DNA from: Xanthomarina sp035306705
GTDB taxonomy: Bacteria; Bacteroidota; Bacteroidia; Flavobacteriales; Flavobacteriaceae
Direction of reading: 5' to 3'
Assembly: GCF_035306705.1 (NCBI RefSeq)
Contig: NZ_DATGNO010000078.1
Span: 8,715-72,714 of the forward strand
Length of the DNA stretch: 64,000 nucleotides
Made by a program: the position numbers and the translations under genes
Notes under the pieces: generated by a model
What the model was told of the DNA's origin: nothing
The model's database searches: none
Seen by the model: only the letters and a program-made list of their open reading frames with translations
In this document: piece after piece, positions 52,188 to 61,238 of the stretch
Layout: every line of letters starts with the position of its first letter
Position numbering within the stretch: position 1 is the first letter of the stretch

Positions 52188-53048
52188 ATGGCTAATTTAA
52201 AAGAAATACGTAACAGAATATCATCGGTATCTTCAACCATGCAGATTACTAGTGCCATGAAAATGGTATCGGCTGCTAAGTTAAAGAAGGCACAAGATGC
52301 TATTACCGCAATGCGCCCTTATGCAGATAAGTTAACCGAGCTTTTACAAGATTTAAGCGCGACTTTAGATGCAGATTCTGGAAGTAAGTTTTCAGATCAA
52401 AGAGAAGTAAAAAATGTGCTAATTGTAGCTATTACTTCTAATAGAGGTTTGTGTGGTGCGTTTAATTCTAACATCATCAAAGAGGTAAGCAAATTAACTA
52501 AAGGTACTTATGCTAATCAAGAGGTTTCTTATTTAGCAATTGGTAAAAAAGGGAACGATGCTTTTAAAAAGACCAATAAAGTTATTGCTAATAAAAGTGA
52601 TCTTTTCGACGATTTAACTTTCGAAAATGTGGCTGATATTGCGCAAATACTTATGGATAAGTTTGTTGCTGGCGAGTATGACAAAATTGTTATCGTGTAC
52701 AACAAGTTTAAAAACGCTGCAACTCAAGAAATCATGACCGAACAATTTTTACCAATTGTTCCTATTGAAAAAGATGAGAATGTGAACTTGGATTATATTT
52801 TTGAACCTTCAAAAATTGAAATCGTAGAGCAGTTAATTCCTAAGTCTTTAAAAACACAGTTGTATAAAGGTGTTAGAGACTCTTTTGCCTCAGAACATGG
52901 TGCACGTATGACAGCTATGCATAAAGCAACAGACAACGCTACAGAGTTAAGAGATCAATTAAAATTAACTTACAACAAGGCGCGTCAGGCGTCTATTACC
53001 AACGAGATTTTAGAAATTGTTGGTGGTGCAGAAGCATTAAATAATTAG
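52188..53048 (+). CDS. atpG: F0F1 ATP synthase subunit gamma
   Basis: 286 aa. N-terminal coiled coil LKEIRNRISSVSSTMQITSAMKMVSAAKL, central ITSNRGLCGAFNSN, and C-terminal RMTAMHKATDNATELRDQLKLTYNKARQASIT seen in segments. Rotor shaft of F1. Last gene of the cluster; atpD and atpC must be elsewhere. Confidence 0.97.
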   Translation: MANLKEIRNRISSVSSTMQITSAMKMVSAAKLKKAQDAITAMRPYADKLTELLQDLSATLDADSGSKFSDQREVKNVLIVAITSNRGLCGAFNSNIIKEVSKLTKGTYANQEVSYLAIGKKGNDAFKKTNKVIANKSDLFDDLTFENVADIAQILMDKFVAGEYDKIVIVYNKFKNAATQEIMTEQFLPIVPIEKDENVNLDYIFEPSKIEIVEQLIPKSLKTQLYKGVRDSFASEHGARMTAMHKATDNATELRDQLKLTYNKARQASITNEILEIVGGAEALNN

Positions 53049-53079
53049 ACGAAGCGGAAGTTATAAATAGAAATAAACT

Positions 53080-53108
53080 AAACCTCACTTATAAAGTGGG
53101 GTTTTTTT
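53080..53108 (+). terminator. intrinsic terminator of the atp operon
   Basis: AAACCTCACTT pairs with AAGTGGGGTTT (one wobble), 3-nt loop region, followed by a seven-T run. Located 32 bp after atpG. Confidence 0.85.
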
Positions 53109-53153
53109 ATGGAGCATTATTTGATTTAGTATCTTTATATTATCAATCGTCAA

Positions 53154-53672
53154 ATGGCTAATTCAATGCTGACACAGAAACAGTTTTTAGGAAGTGTGTT
53201 AATTACGGTAATTCTTCTAAGCTTTACCCATTGTTCTAGCGCACAAAAAACTCAAGACCAAGCCTCGTTTGAATTGGGTCCAGTAAGCTATCAAAAATGG
53301 GTTGCAGGTGTTCAAGGTGGTGGCTCGGGGATAAACGTGTTTATTCCCGTGATTTCAAATAAAAATAAAGTGATTTTCGATTCATTATATTTTAGAGGGT
53401 ATCAAACTAAAATCGAAAAAAATAATTTGGAGTACGTTGCATATATCAAAACAGAATTAAATCGTCGAAAAGACCTTATAATGAGCAATAAAACCTATGA
53501 AGAATTTGGGAATGTTGCTCCATTAAAAGAAACAGATTTTCCTTTTAGCTTAGCAGATAATGAATGTGTTATTAGTTATATTGAAAATAAAACAATCAAA
53601 TACCTAAAAATACCAAATCTCTTAGAAAAACCTAAGGAGGAATATCCATCAACCCCACCAAAACAGCCTTAA
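53154..53672 (+). CDS. hypothetical lipoprotein
   Basis: 172 aa. Signal with lipobox: LITVILLSFTHCSSAQ, Cys near residue 27 (start 53154, or second Met at 53166). Mature part contains FELGPVSYQKWVAGVQGGGSG and a C-terminal Pro-rich tail. I do not recognise a domain. It has its own position after the atp terminator and may be transcribed with the flippase gene 59 bp downstream. Confidence 0.7.
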   Translation: MANSMLTQKQFLGSVLITVILLSFTHCSSAQKTQDQASFELGPVSYQKWVAGVQGGGSGINVFIPVISNKNKVIFDSLYFRGYQTKIEKNNLEYVAYIKTELNRRKDLIMSNKTYEEFGNVAPLKETDFPFSLADNECVISYIENKTIKYLKIPNLLEKPKEEYPSTPPKQP

Positions 53673-53731
53673 TTTAATTCGTTGTATAACGTTTTATAAA
53701 ACTGTATATTTAGCGGACCAAAATCAAGCTT

Positions 53732-55195
53732 TTGAGCACTTTAAAATCTCTCTTTAAACAAACTTTTATTTATGGATTAGCCACCGTGCTACCACGAATG
53801 TTAAGTTTTTTATTAGTGCGTTTACACACAGACGAAAGCGTCTTAAAATCGGTTGCAGATTATGGCGATGTGTCTTTAATCTATTCCTATTTTGTGTTGT
53901 TCAACGTTATTTTGGCCTACGGAATGGAAACTGCTTTTTTTAGGTTTTTCCATAAAGACGATGATAAATCGACCGTTATTGGAACCTCGTCTATTTCGTT
54001 AATTGCTACTTCGGTTCTCTTTTTCATTTTTGCCTTAGTTTTTCAAAATCAGATCGCTAGTTTTATTGATATTAAAGTCGAATATATCAATTTGGTTATT
54101 TGGATTTTATTATTGGATGCTTTGGTTATCATTCCTTTTGCTTGGTTAAGAGCCAATGCTAGGCCTATTAAATACGCCATTATTAAAATTCTTAATGTGG
54201 CAATTAATCTGGGCTTAAACTTATTTTTACTGCTATGGTTAAAGGATTTAGCAACAGAATCTTCGTTATTAAATTCCATTTACAAACCCGATTTTGAAAT
54301 AAATTATATTTTTATCGCCAATTTAGTGGCAAGTGCAGTCACTTTATTGTTGATGTCGCCTTTCTACTTCAAAATTAAGTACATCTTTAATACCCAGCTT
54401 TGGAAACAGATGATGCGTTATGCTTTTCCTGTATTAATAGCAGGGGTAGCATTTTCCATAAATGAAACTTTTGATAGGATCCTTCTCGATAAACTTTTAC
54501 CCGAAAACATTGCCAAAACGGAGATTGGAATGTATTCAGCTTGTTATAAACTAGGGATGTTTATGACGCTTTTTGTAACGGCTTTTAAGTTGGGAGTAGA
54601 ACCTTTCTTTTTCAGTCATGCCAACAGTGAAAACCCTAAAAAAAACTATGCCAAAATTCTTGATTATTTTGTTATTTTTGGATGCATTATCCTGCTTGGG
54701 GTGGTTGTTTTTGCCGATGTTTTAAAAGTGATACTTATTGGCGACGAAGCTTATTGGCAAGCTATGGTAATTGTTCCTATTATTTTATTGGCCAATTTAT
54801 GTTTGGGTATTTATCATAATTTATCGGTTTGGTATAAAGTAACCGATAGAACCAAGTTTGGCGCATATATTTCGGTATTTGGAGCACTTTTAACCTTAGC
54901 ACTTAACTTTTGGCTCATTCCTATAATAAGTTATGTAGGCTCGGCAATTGCGACGTTATCTGCGTACACGTGTATGATGTTGGTTTCCTATTACTATGGT
55001 AAAAAATACTATCCAATTCCTTATAATCTTAAAAAGATTTCCTGGTATTTAATCCTATCTGTAGGACTTTCTGCCATAACTTTTTACGGATTTAGAGGGA
55101 ATTATTTGGTTGGAATTTCAGCATTAATTGTATTTTTAGCTTTAGTTTTTCAACTTGAAAAAAATGATTTGAAAAAACTTTTAAAAAGATCATAG
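53732..55195 (+). CDS. polysaccharide biosynthesis flippase (Wzx/MOP superfamily)
   Basis: 487 aa, about 14 helices. N terminus FKQTFIYGLATVLPRMLSFLLVRLHT is typical of oligosaccharide flippases in the MATE/MOP fold. It would flip lipid-linked saccharides across the inner membrane. TTG start at 53732 gives the conserved N terminus. Downstream dut and the sugar nucleotidyltransferase follow in the same direction. Confidence 0.88.
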   Translation: MSTLKSLFKQTFIYGLATVLPRMLSFLLVRLHTDESVLKSVADYGDVSLIYSYFVLFNVILAYGMETAFFRFFHKDDDKSTVIGTSSISLIATSVLFFIFALVFQNQIASFIDIKVEYINLVIWILLLDALVIIPFAWLRANARPIKYAIIKILNVAINLGLNLFLLLWLKDLATESSLLNSIYKPDFEINYIFIANLVASAVTLLLMSPFYFKIKYIFNTQLWKQMMRYAFPVLIAGVAFSINETFDRILLDKLLPENIAKTEIGMYSACYKLGMFMTLFVTAFKLGVEPFFFSHANSENPKKNYAKILDYFVIFGCIILLGVVVFADVLKVILIGDEAYWQAMVIVPIILLANLCLGIYHNLSVWYKVTDRTKFGAYISVFGALLTLALNFWLIPIISYVGSAIATLSAYTCMMLVSYYYGKKYYPIPYNLKKISWYLILSVGLSAITFYGFRGNYLVGISALIVFLALVFQLEKNDLKKLLKRS

Positions 55196-55251
55196 ATTAA
55201 AGACCTTTCCGTTTTTAAAAACCCGAAAGATTAAAGTAAATATAAATTTTA

Positions 55252-55686
55252 ATGAATATAAAAATAATCAACAAATCCAGTCATGCATTGCCAAACTATG
55301 AAACCATAGCATCGGCAGGAATGGATTTAAGAGCCAGCTTATCAGATTCTGTAACTCTTAAGCCTTTAGAAAGAGCTATCGTAAAAACTGGTTTGTTTAT
55401 TGAGTTACCCATAGGTTTTGAAGCACAAGTGCGACCAAGGAGTGGTTTGGCAGCCAAAAACGGAATCACTGTTTTAAATTCGCCAGGAACCATAGATGCT
55501 GATTATAGAGGAGAGATTGGTGTGATTCTTGTGAACCTTTCAAATGAAAATTTCACCATAGAAAATGGCGAACGTGTGGCGCAATTGGTTATAGCCAAAC
55601 ACGAACGTGCTGACTGGTTAGAAGTTAAAGAACTATCTGAAACCTCAAGAGGTGCAGGTGGTTTTGGGAGTACGGGAGTGAAATAA
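55252..55686 (+). CDS. dut: dUTP diphosphatase (dUTPase)
   Basis: 144 aa trimeric dUTPase. All five motifs: AGMDLRA, PRSGLAAKNG, GTIDADYRGEIGVILVN, GERVAQLVI and the C-terminal P-loop-like RGAGGFGSTG. Hydrolyses dUTP to dUMP, preventing uracil misincorporation. A REP-like palindrome begins at the stop codon. Confidence 0.97.
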   Translation: MNIKIINKSSHALPNYETIASAGMDLRASLSDSVTLKPLERAIVKTGLFIELPIGFEAQVRPRSGLAAKNGITVLNSPGTIDADYRGEIGVILVNLSNENFTIENGERVAQLVIAKHERADWLEVKELSETSRGAGGFGSTGVK

Positions 55687-55725
55687 ATTCCTGCGCCTGC
55701 CTGTCGGCAGACAGGAAAACAGGAT
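55687..55725. repeat. REP-like palindromic repeat, copy 1
   Basis: Core hairpin CCTGTC-GGCA-GACAGG (55700-55715) flanked by TCCTG and CAGGA, immediately after dut. A near-identical copy (one change in the 33-bp core) is at 63901-63938. It may act as terminator or 3' stabiliser. Confidence 0.8.
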
Positions 55726-55782
55726 CTCTAAATAAATATTAATAATACATTGGTACCTTTATACCTTGGCAAAAAACTTTAA

Positions 55783-56343
55783 ATGGAAAAAGTAACTTGT
55801 TCTAATTGTGGAGCCGAAAACAATAACAACGCTAAATATTGTTCGGAATGTGGATTTACTCTCCCGAAAATTGAATTAAAATCAATCGAAAATATGGAGT
55901 CTAAAAGAACCATTGAGAAGCCTGATAATAAGAAAAAAATTATTTCAATGGTATTTGGAATAATTGCGTTCGGACTATCTTATTTTGCCGTTCAGCATTT
56001 CTTTTTTGAAAAACCTTCTTTAGACAAAGTGCTGATGAATGTTGCTAATGAAATTAACAAATCTTGTCCTATTATAGTTGATGCAGACACACGATTAGAT
56101 AATTCGATTGCATTACCTAACAATGTTTTTCAGTACCAATACACATTAATAAATTTTCTTAAATCAGAAATAGACATTGAGGAAGTAAAAAACATTATAG
56201 AACCTATTTTAATAAATACAATTAAATCGTCTCCAGAGATGAAAATATTTCGAGATAATAGAACCACTTTAGCATATCATTACAGAGACAAGAACGGCGT
56301 TTTCGTTTTAGAAATAAGCATTGCACCAGATCAATATGAATAA
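55783..56343 (+). CDS. zinc-ribbon membrane protein of unknown function
   Basis: 186 aa. N-terminal zinc ribbon CSNCGAENNNNAKYCSECGF (two CxxC pairs), a basic linker, one helix (IISMVFGIIAFGLSYFAVQHFFF) and a ~110-residue extracytoplasmic or cytoplasmic domain containing ANEINKSCPIIVDADTRLDN. The C-terminal domain resembles small proteins seen elsewhere in bacteria, but I cannot name it. Single gene between dut and the nucleotidyltransferase. Confidence 0.7.
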   Translation: MEKVTCSNCGAENNNNAKYCSECGFTLPKIELKSIENMESKRTIEKPDNKKKIISMVFGIIAFGLSYFAVQHFFFEKPSLDKVLMNVANEINKSCPIIVDADTRLDNSIALPNNVFQYQYTLINFLKSEIDIEEVKNIIEPILINTIKSSPEMKIFRDNRTTLAYHYRDKNGVFVLEISIAPDQYE

Positions 56344-56425
56344 AACTAAGACATCCTTTTATTCTGATAGGTTCTATCCTGAAACGTCTTGACTTGCAAG
56401 TATTTAAAATAGAGTTTAATTAAAA

Positions 56426-56451
56426 AGATACCTGCTTTTGCAGGCAATAGT
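56426..56451 (+). other. hairpin directly before the nucleotidyltransferase start
   Basis: CCTGC-TTTT-GCAGG (56431-56444) in the context AAAGATACC...GGCAATAG, ending 7 nt before the ATG at 56452. Same spacing and flanks as the hairpin before atpH. Confidence 0.6.
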
Positions 56452-57471
56452 ATGAAAATAATAGTACCCATGGCAGGACGAGGTTCTCGTCTACGTCCAC
56501 ATAGTTTAACAGTTCCAAAACCGCTAATTCCAGTGGCAGGACAGCCTATTGTTCATAGATTGGTTAAGGATATTGTAAAAGTATTAAATCAACCTATAGA
56601 CGAAATTGCCTTTGTTCTTGGAGATCCAGCCTGGTTTGGAGACGATGTGGTTTCTAGTTTGGAAGATTTAGCAAAAAGTTTAAATGCGAAAGCTAGCATC
56701 TATCGTCAAGATCAGCCATTAGGAACAGGTCACGCCATTATGTGCGCTAAAGAATCGCTTTCTGGCCCAGCGGTAATTGCTTATGCCGATACTTTAATTC
56801 GTGCCGATTTCAACCTCGATCCAGAAGCAGATGCTGTTATTTGGGTGAAACAAGTGGATAAACCAGAAGCTTTTGGAGTAGTTAAGTTAAATAACAATAA
56901 TGAAATTATAGAGCTGGTTGAAAAACCGGAAACCTTTGTAAGCGATTTGGCAGTTATTGGTATTTATTATTTTAAGGATGTGGCTGTTTTAAAAGAAGAA
57001 TTGCAACATGTTTTGGATAATAACATCATAAATGGTGGCGAATATCAAATAAACGACGGTATTAAAGGCATGATGGCAAAAGGAAAGGTTTTTAAAACTG
57101 GAACGGTGGACGAATGGATGGATTGTGGCAACAAACCTGTAACCATTGAGACCAATACGAGAATGTTAGGTTTTTTAAAGGCCGATGGAGATGAACAATT
57201 AATTGCCTCCTGTCTTAAAAATAATAACTCAACCATTATAGAACCTTGTTTTATTGGTGAAAACGTGGTTTTAAATCATGCGATTATCGGTCCAAATGTT
57301 TCCATAGGAAATAATTGTACGATTGAAGCTTCAACCGTTAAAAATAGTTTAATACAAAACCATACTACTATTAAAAATGCTAATTTAGACGACGCAATGG
57401 TTGGTAACCATGTAAGTTATGATGGTAATTTTACAAAAATCAGTATTGGCGATTATTCGGTGTTAGAGTAA
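56452..57471 (+). CDS. sugar-phosphate nucleotidyltransferase
   Basis: 339 aa. N-terminal nucleotide-binding signature PMAGRGSRLRPHSLTVPKPLIPVAG, catalytic region with DTLIRADFNLDP, VEKPETF, and C-terminal left-handed beta-helix repeats (VVLNHAIIGPNVSIGNNCTIE) like RmlA/GlmU relatives. Makes an NDP-sugar; glucose-1-phosphate thymidylyl- or mannose-1-phosphate guanylyltransferase-like, exact sugar not clear. Genes for a TPR protein, a DUF4292 lipoprotein and EnvC follow. Confidence 0.88.
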   Translation: MKIIVPMAGRGSRLRPHSLTVPKPLIPVAGQPIVHRLVKDIVKVLNQPIDEIAFVLGDPAWFGDDVVSSLEDLAKSLNAKASIYRQDQPLGTGHAIMCAKESLSGPAVIAYADTLIRADFNLDPEADAVIWVKQVDKPEAFGVVKLNNNNEIIELVEKPETFVSDLAVIGIYYFKDVAVLKEELQHVLDNNIINGGEYQINDGIKGMMAKGKVFKTGTVDEWMDCGNKPVTIETNTRMLGFLKADGDEQLIASCLKNNNSTIIEPCFIGENVVLNHAIIGPNVSIGNNCTIEASTVKNSLIQNHTTIKNANLDDAMVGNHVSYDGNFTKISIGDYSVLE

Positions 57472-57635
57472 AATTCCAACAAACGCGATAAGCGTGTTAT
57501 AACTCAACAGGAATATAGTAATTTGTAAGAAATGACAACTTATCGAAATATTGTTTTCTAAATAGATAATATGAACAAGAGGTTTTTTAAAAAATTAATC
57601 ACTGTCACCTGGAACACAGTCGAAAGGTATCACTT

Positions 57636-58997
57636 ATGAAACAAAAATTCTACATCCTCATTTTTTTCTTCGGAATGATTTTCATTCCCCAGCTGAACTA
57701 TGCGCAAGTGGATTTTAATAAAACGCCAGACGATGATTTAGGTGATGTTGAAGATAGAACCCAAGAATTGTTTTTTGAAGCTTTAAAACAAAAAGGAATT
57801 GAAAATTACGATCGTGCAGTTACAGCACTTTTGCAATGTATCGAGATCGATAAAAACGAATCTGTTTTTTATTACGAATTAGGAAAAAATTATAACAAAT
57901 TAAAAAACTTTGGTGCCGCCGAGGAAGCTTTAAAAAAAGCTGTAAAATTTGAACCGGATAACGAATGGTATTTAGATGAACTTTACAGTGTTTACAACCA
58001 GCAAAACGATTTAACTAAAGCTATTAAAACTGTTAAGCAGCTCGTACAATACCATCCAGATTATAAAGAGGATTTGGCCATGTTGTATTTTAAATCCAAA
58101 AAATATAACGATGCTCTTAAAATTTTGGACGAATTGGATAAAGAACAAGGCATTACCCCTTCGAGAGATTCCATGCGAAATCAGATTTATGCAGCTACAG
58201 GTAGAAAAAAAGACCAGATTCAAAATCTTGAAACCCGGGTAGATAACGATCCAGATGAAGAATCAAATTATCTGGCTTTAATTTATAGATACAGCGAAAA
58301 CAACGATAAGCAAAAAGCCTTCGAAACTGCTAAAAAGCTTTTAGAAATTAAACCAAATTCGCAATTGGTACATCTGGCACTTTATAAATTTTATTTGGAG
58401 GAAAACAATACAAACCAAGCTATAGCTTCTATGAAAGTTGTGCTCCAAAGTCCACAAATTAATCCTGATGCTAAAATGATGGTGTTATCGGATTTCGTGA
58501 AATTTGTTGGCGAAAACCCTGAATACGAACAAGATTTGGTAGAAGCCACAAGCTTTGCTTTAGACGACACCAACAATAAAAGTTATATAGAATTAGCACA
58601 ATATTTTTTAACAAAAGGAGATAAAACTAAAGCTTTGGAATATTACAATGAAGCTCTAAAAATAGATTCGGATAATTATTCGGTATTAAAAAACATCTTA
58701 CTATTGGAAATCGACTTGGAGCATTATACGGAAGCAGTATCTAAAAGCGAAAAAGCCTTATTAAAATATCCTTCTCAGCCTTTATTGTATTTGGTAAATG
58801 GCGTGGCCTTAAATAAACTCGATAAGTTTAAACAAGCAATAGACGCATTGGAAACAGGTCTTGATTTTGTGATTGACGACACCAAGATGGAAGGCGACTT
58901 TTACAGACAACTCAGTATGTCCTATAGTGCGTTAAACAATACAACCAAAGCCAAAACGTTTAGTGATAAAGCCAAACAGTTAGAATCTTCAAATTAA
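57636..58997 (+). CDS. exported TPR protein
   Basis: 453 aa. Signal peptide MKQKFYILIFFFGMIFIPQLNYAQ. At least nine TPR units (for example FYYELGKNYNKLKNFGAAEEALKKAVKFEP, ALEYYNEALKIDSDNYSVLKN, PLLYLVNGVALNKLDKFKQAIDALETGL). Likely a periplasmic scaffold. Its stop overlaps the next start by 1 bp (TAATGA), indicating coupling with the DUF4292 and EnvC-like genes. Confidence 0.85.
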   Translation: MKQKFYILIFFFGMIFIPQLNYAQVDFNKTPDDDLGDVEDRTQELFFEALKQKGIENYDRAVTALLQCIEIDKNESVFYYELGKNYNKLKNFGAAEEALKKAVKFEPDNEWYLDELYSVYNQQNDLTKAIKTVKQLVQYHPDYKEDLAMLYFKSKKYNDALKILDELDKEQGITPSRDSMRNQIYAATGRKKDQIQNLETRVDNDPDEESNYLALIYRYSENNDKQKAFETAKKLLEIKPNSQLVHLALYKFYLEENNTNQAIASMKVVLQSPQINPDAKMMVLSDFVKFVGENPEYEQDLVEATSFALDDTNNKSYIELAQYFLTKGDKTKALEYYNEALKIDSDNYSVLKNILLLEIDLEHYTEAVSKSEKALLKYPSQPLLYLVNGVALNKLDKFKQAIDALETGLDFVIDDTKMEGDFYRQLSMSYSALNNTTKAKTFSDKAKQLESSN

Positions 58998-59776
58998 TGA
59001 ACCTATTGAATACTATAAAACCTCTTGTTCTAGGAGTTATTATCCTGTTTTTTACAGGGTGTAAGTCGTCTAAAATAACTTCAGACGGAACAGCTAATCT
59101 AAGCTTATCTTCTAAAGAAGTTATCAAGGAAAACTCTAAAACCTCTCCAGATTTTAAAACGCTACAAGCCAAGGTAAAAATTTCTTATTCTCAAGGAAAC
59201 GACTCACAATCCCATACGGTTTCCTTTAGAATGTTGAAAGATCAAATTATTTGGATAAGTTCTTCGTTTAATATTATTAGAGTGAAAATAACGCCAGAAA
59301 AAGTGAGTTATTACAACAAGTTGGATAACACGTATTTTGATGGCGATTTCCGTTTTTTAAGTGATATTCTCGGAACTGATTTAGACTTCGAAAAAGTTCA
59401 AAATTTATTGCTTGGAAACCCTTTATATGAATTGAGTAAAGCAGATTATAGCATGTCTGTCCATAACGACAAATACCTGTTTCAGCCTAAGGAACAAATG
59501 GCGCTTTTCGAGTTGTTTTACCTCATTAGCCCGATTCATTTTAAAATGGATTCCCAGCAATTGGCACAACCTTTAGAGGCGAGATTTCTTCAAATAGATT
59601 ACATAGATTATCAACAAGTAGATAAGGAAAGCTTGCCAGAAAACATCAAAATAATTGTGTTGGAAACCGACAAAGAAACTGTTATTGAAATGGCATTCAA
59701 ATCTGTATCTTTGAACCAAGATTTGCGATATCCTTTTAGCATCCCTTCAGGATTCGAAGAAATAGTCTTAAAATAA
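58997..59776 (+). CDS. DUF4292 lipoprotein (LolB-like fold candidate)
   Basis: 259 aa. Lipobox GVIILFFTGC, Cys22. The region FKTLQAKVKISYSQGN followed by alternating strands (VSFRMLKDQIIWISSSFNIIRVKITPEKVSYYNK) is typical of DUF4292. The strand layout resembles LolA/LolB lipoprotein carriers, an inference only. Overlaps both neighbours by 1 bp, so it is part of a tight TPR-DUF4292-EnvC operon. Confidence 0.85.
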   Translation: MNLLNTIKPLVLGVIILFFTGCKSSKITSDGTANLSLSSKEVIKENSKTSPDFKTLQAKVKISYSQGNDSQSHTVSFRMLKDQIIWISSSFNIIRVKITPEKVSYYNKLDNTYFDGDFRFLSDILGTDLDFEKVQNLLLGNPLYELSKADYSMSVHNDKYLFQPKEQMALFELFYLISPIHFKMDSQQLAQPLEARFLQIDYIDYQQVDKESLPENIKIIVLETDKETVIEMAFKSVSLNQDLRYPFSIPSGFEEIVLK

Positions 59777-61005
59777 TGAGACAGAAAAACACTTTTAAAT
59801 ACATCTTTCTACTGGTTTTTATTTTAACTAGTACGCTTGGGTTTTCACAAAGTAAAAAACAACAGGAGCTAGAAGAGCGCCGACAAGAACTTAGTAGGGA
59901 AATTAAACAAATTAACGATTTATTGTTTAAGAATAAATCCCAGAAAAAATCCCAGACTTCACTTATTGAAGATTTAAGTTATAAGGTGAGTGTGCGTCGA
60001 AATTTGATAAAAGTCACGAACCAACAAGCCAATTTGCTTACTCGGGAAATAAATACCAATCAAAAGAGAATTACCGATTTAAGAAATGAATTAAAAACCT
60101 TGAAGGACAATTATGCTAGAATGATTGTCACCTCTTATAAAAGCAAAAGTGAACAAAGCAGAGTAATGTTTCTGTTATCTTCCAGTAACTTTCAACAGGC
60201 ATATAAACGTGTGCAATACATCAATCAGTATGCAGAGTACCAAAAAGAACAAGGAGAATCCATTAAAATCAAAACCGCCGAATTACAACAAACCAATACC
60301 GCCTTATTAAAACAAAAAGAAGATAAACAAAAGCTTATTGACGAAAATAGGGTGGCACAAAGAGAGCTTGAAGGAGAATTAAAACAACAGGAAAGCTTGA
60401 TGGCTTCCATTAATAAAAACTTAAATAATTACACGGCACAAATACGACAAAAGCAAAGTGAAGCAGATAAAATTGATCGAGAAATCGAGAAAATTATTCG
60501 CGATGCCATTGCCAGTTCCAATAAAAGCGCAGGAAAAACAACGACAGCTTCCAGTGGCTTTGCGCTTACCCCAGAAGATAAAATATTAGCTGATAACTTT
60601 GTTTCCAGTAAAGGAAAACTCCCTTGGCCGGTAGAAAAAGGTGTGGTCCAACTTCGTTATGGAAAGCAACCACATCCCGTAGTAAAAACGGTTATGATTC
60701 AAAGTAACGGCGTACGTATTGCTACTGAAGAAGGGGCTCCAATTCGTGCTGTCTTTAATGGAAAAGTATTAGCTGTTCAAGCCATAAAGCATGGAAACCT
60801 TTCCGTTTTAATACAACATGGTAACTACGTAACGGTTTATAAAAACCTTTCGAAAGTGTATGTTAAGAAAGGAGACATGGTTACTACCAAACAAGAAATC
60901 GGACAAGTATTTACCAATCCATCCAACAAAGAAACTATTTTAAACTTTAGTATTTTTAAGGAAAGTACCACCCAAAATCCAGCAGATTGGATTTTTAAGA
61001 TGTGA
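59776..61005 (+). CDS. EnvC-like murein hydrolase activator with degenerate M23 domain
   Basis: 409 aa. Signal peptide ending TLGFSQ, two long coiled coils (residues ~25-120 and ~165-250), and a C-terminal LytM/M23 domain (PWPVEKGVVQLRYGKQPHP to the end). The catalytic motifs are lost: where active M23 enzymes have HxGxD the sequence is SNGVRIAT, and the final HxH is LNFSIF. This matches EnvC, a non-catalytic activator of amidases in cell separation. The operon partners TPR and DUF4292 lie directly upstream. Confidence 0.9.
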   Translation: MRQKNTFKYIFLLVFILTSTLGFSQSKKQQELEERRQELSREIKQINDLLFKNKSQKKSQTSLIEDLSYKVSVRRNLIKVTNQQANLLTREINTNQKRITDLRNELKTLKDNYARMIVTSYKSKSEQSRVMFLLSSSNFQQAYKRVQYINQYAEYQKEQGESIKIKTAELQQTNTALLKQKEDKQKLIDENRVAQRELEGELKQQESLMASINKNLNNYTAQIRQKQSEADKIDREIEKIIRDAIASSNKSAGKTTTASSGFALTPEDKILADNFVSSKGKLPWPVEKGVVQLRYGKQPHPVVKTVMIQSNGVRIATEEGAPIRAVFNGKVLAVQAIKHGNLSVLIQHGNYVTVYKNLSKVYVKKGDMVTTKQEIGQVFTNPSNKETILNFSIFKESTTQNPADWIFKM

Positions 61006-61036
61006 TGAGCAACGTTGGTCATCACATTCTTTTTTC
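61000..61036 (+). terminator. intrinsic terminator overlapping the envC-like stop
   Basis: ATGTGATGA (61000-61008) pairs perfectly with TCATCACAT (61019-61027), with the palindrome CAACGTTG in the loop, followed by CTTTTTT. The gene's TGA is inside the left arm. Confidence 0.8.
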
Positions 61037-61106
61037 AAAATCTTAAAAACCAAAGAATTTCTTAATTCTCTCCGATAACTTAGATTATAATCATAAAAAC
61101 ATCAAT

Positions 61107-61127
61107 AATTACGGGAAAACCGTAATT
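61107..61127 (+). other. hairpin upstream of the contingency-like locus
   Basis: AATTACGG (61107-61114) pairs with CCGTAATT (61120-61127), 5-nt loop, no T-run. About 110 bp before the heptamer repeat; possible leader structure or operator. Confidence 0.5.
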
Positions 61128-61238
61128 GCAAAGAGGTATTTCATCGAAAAACAGTAAAAGTCGTAATATTTGATGTAAAACGAAGGTATTTAATACTTAG
61201 GTTTGTTTTTTTTATAACCCCAAATGATTTAATTTATG

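Noticed and set aside
55205..55229. Hairpin with GTTTTTAAAAAC between flippase and dut as terminator
   Set aside because: Stem has an internal mismatch and bulge and no T-run follows; most pairing is A-T only.
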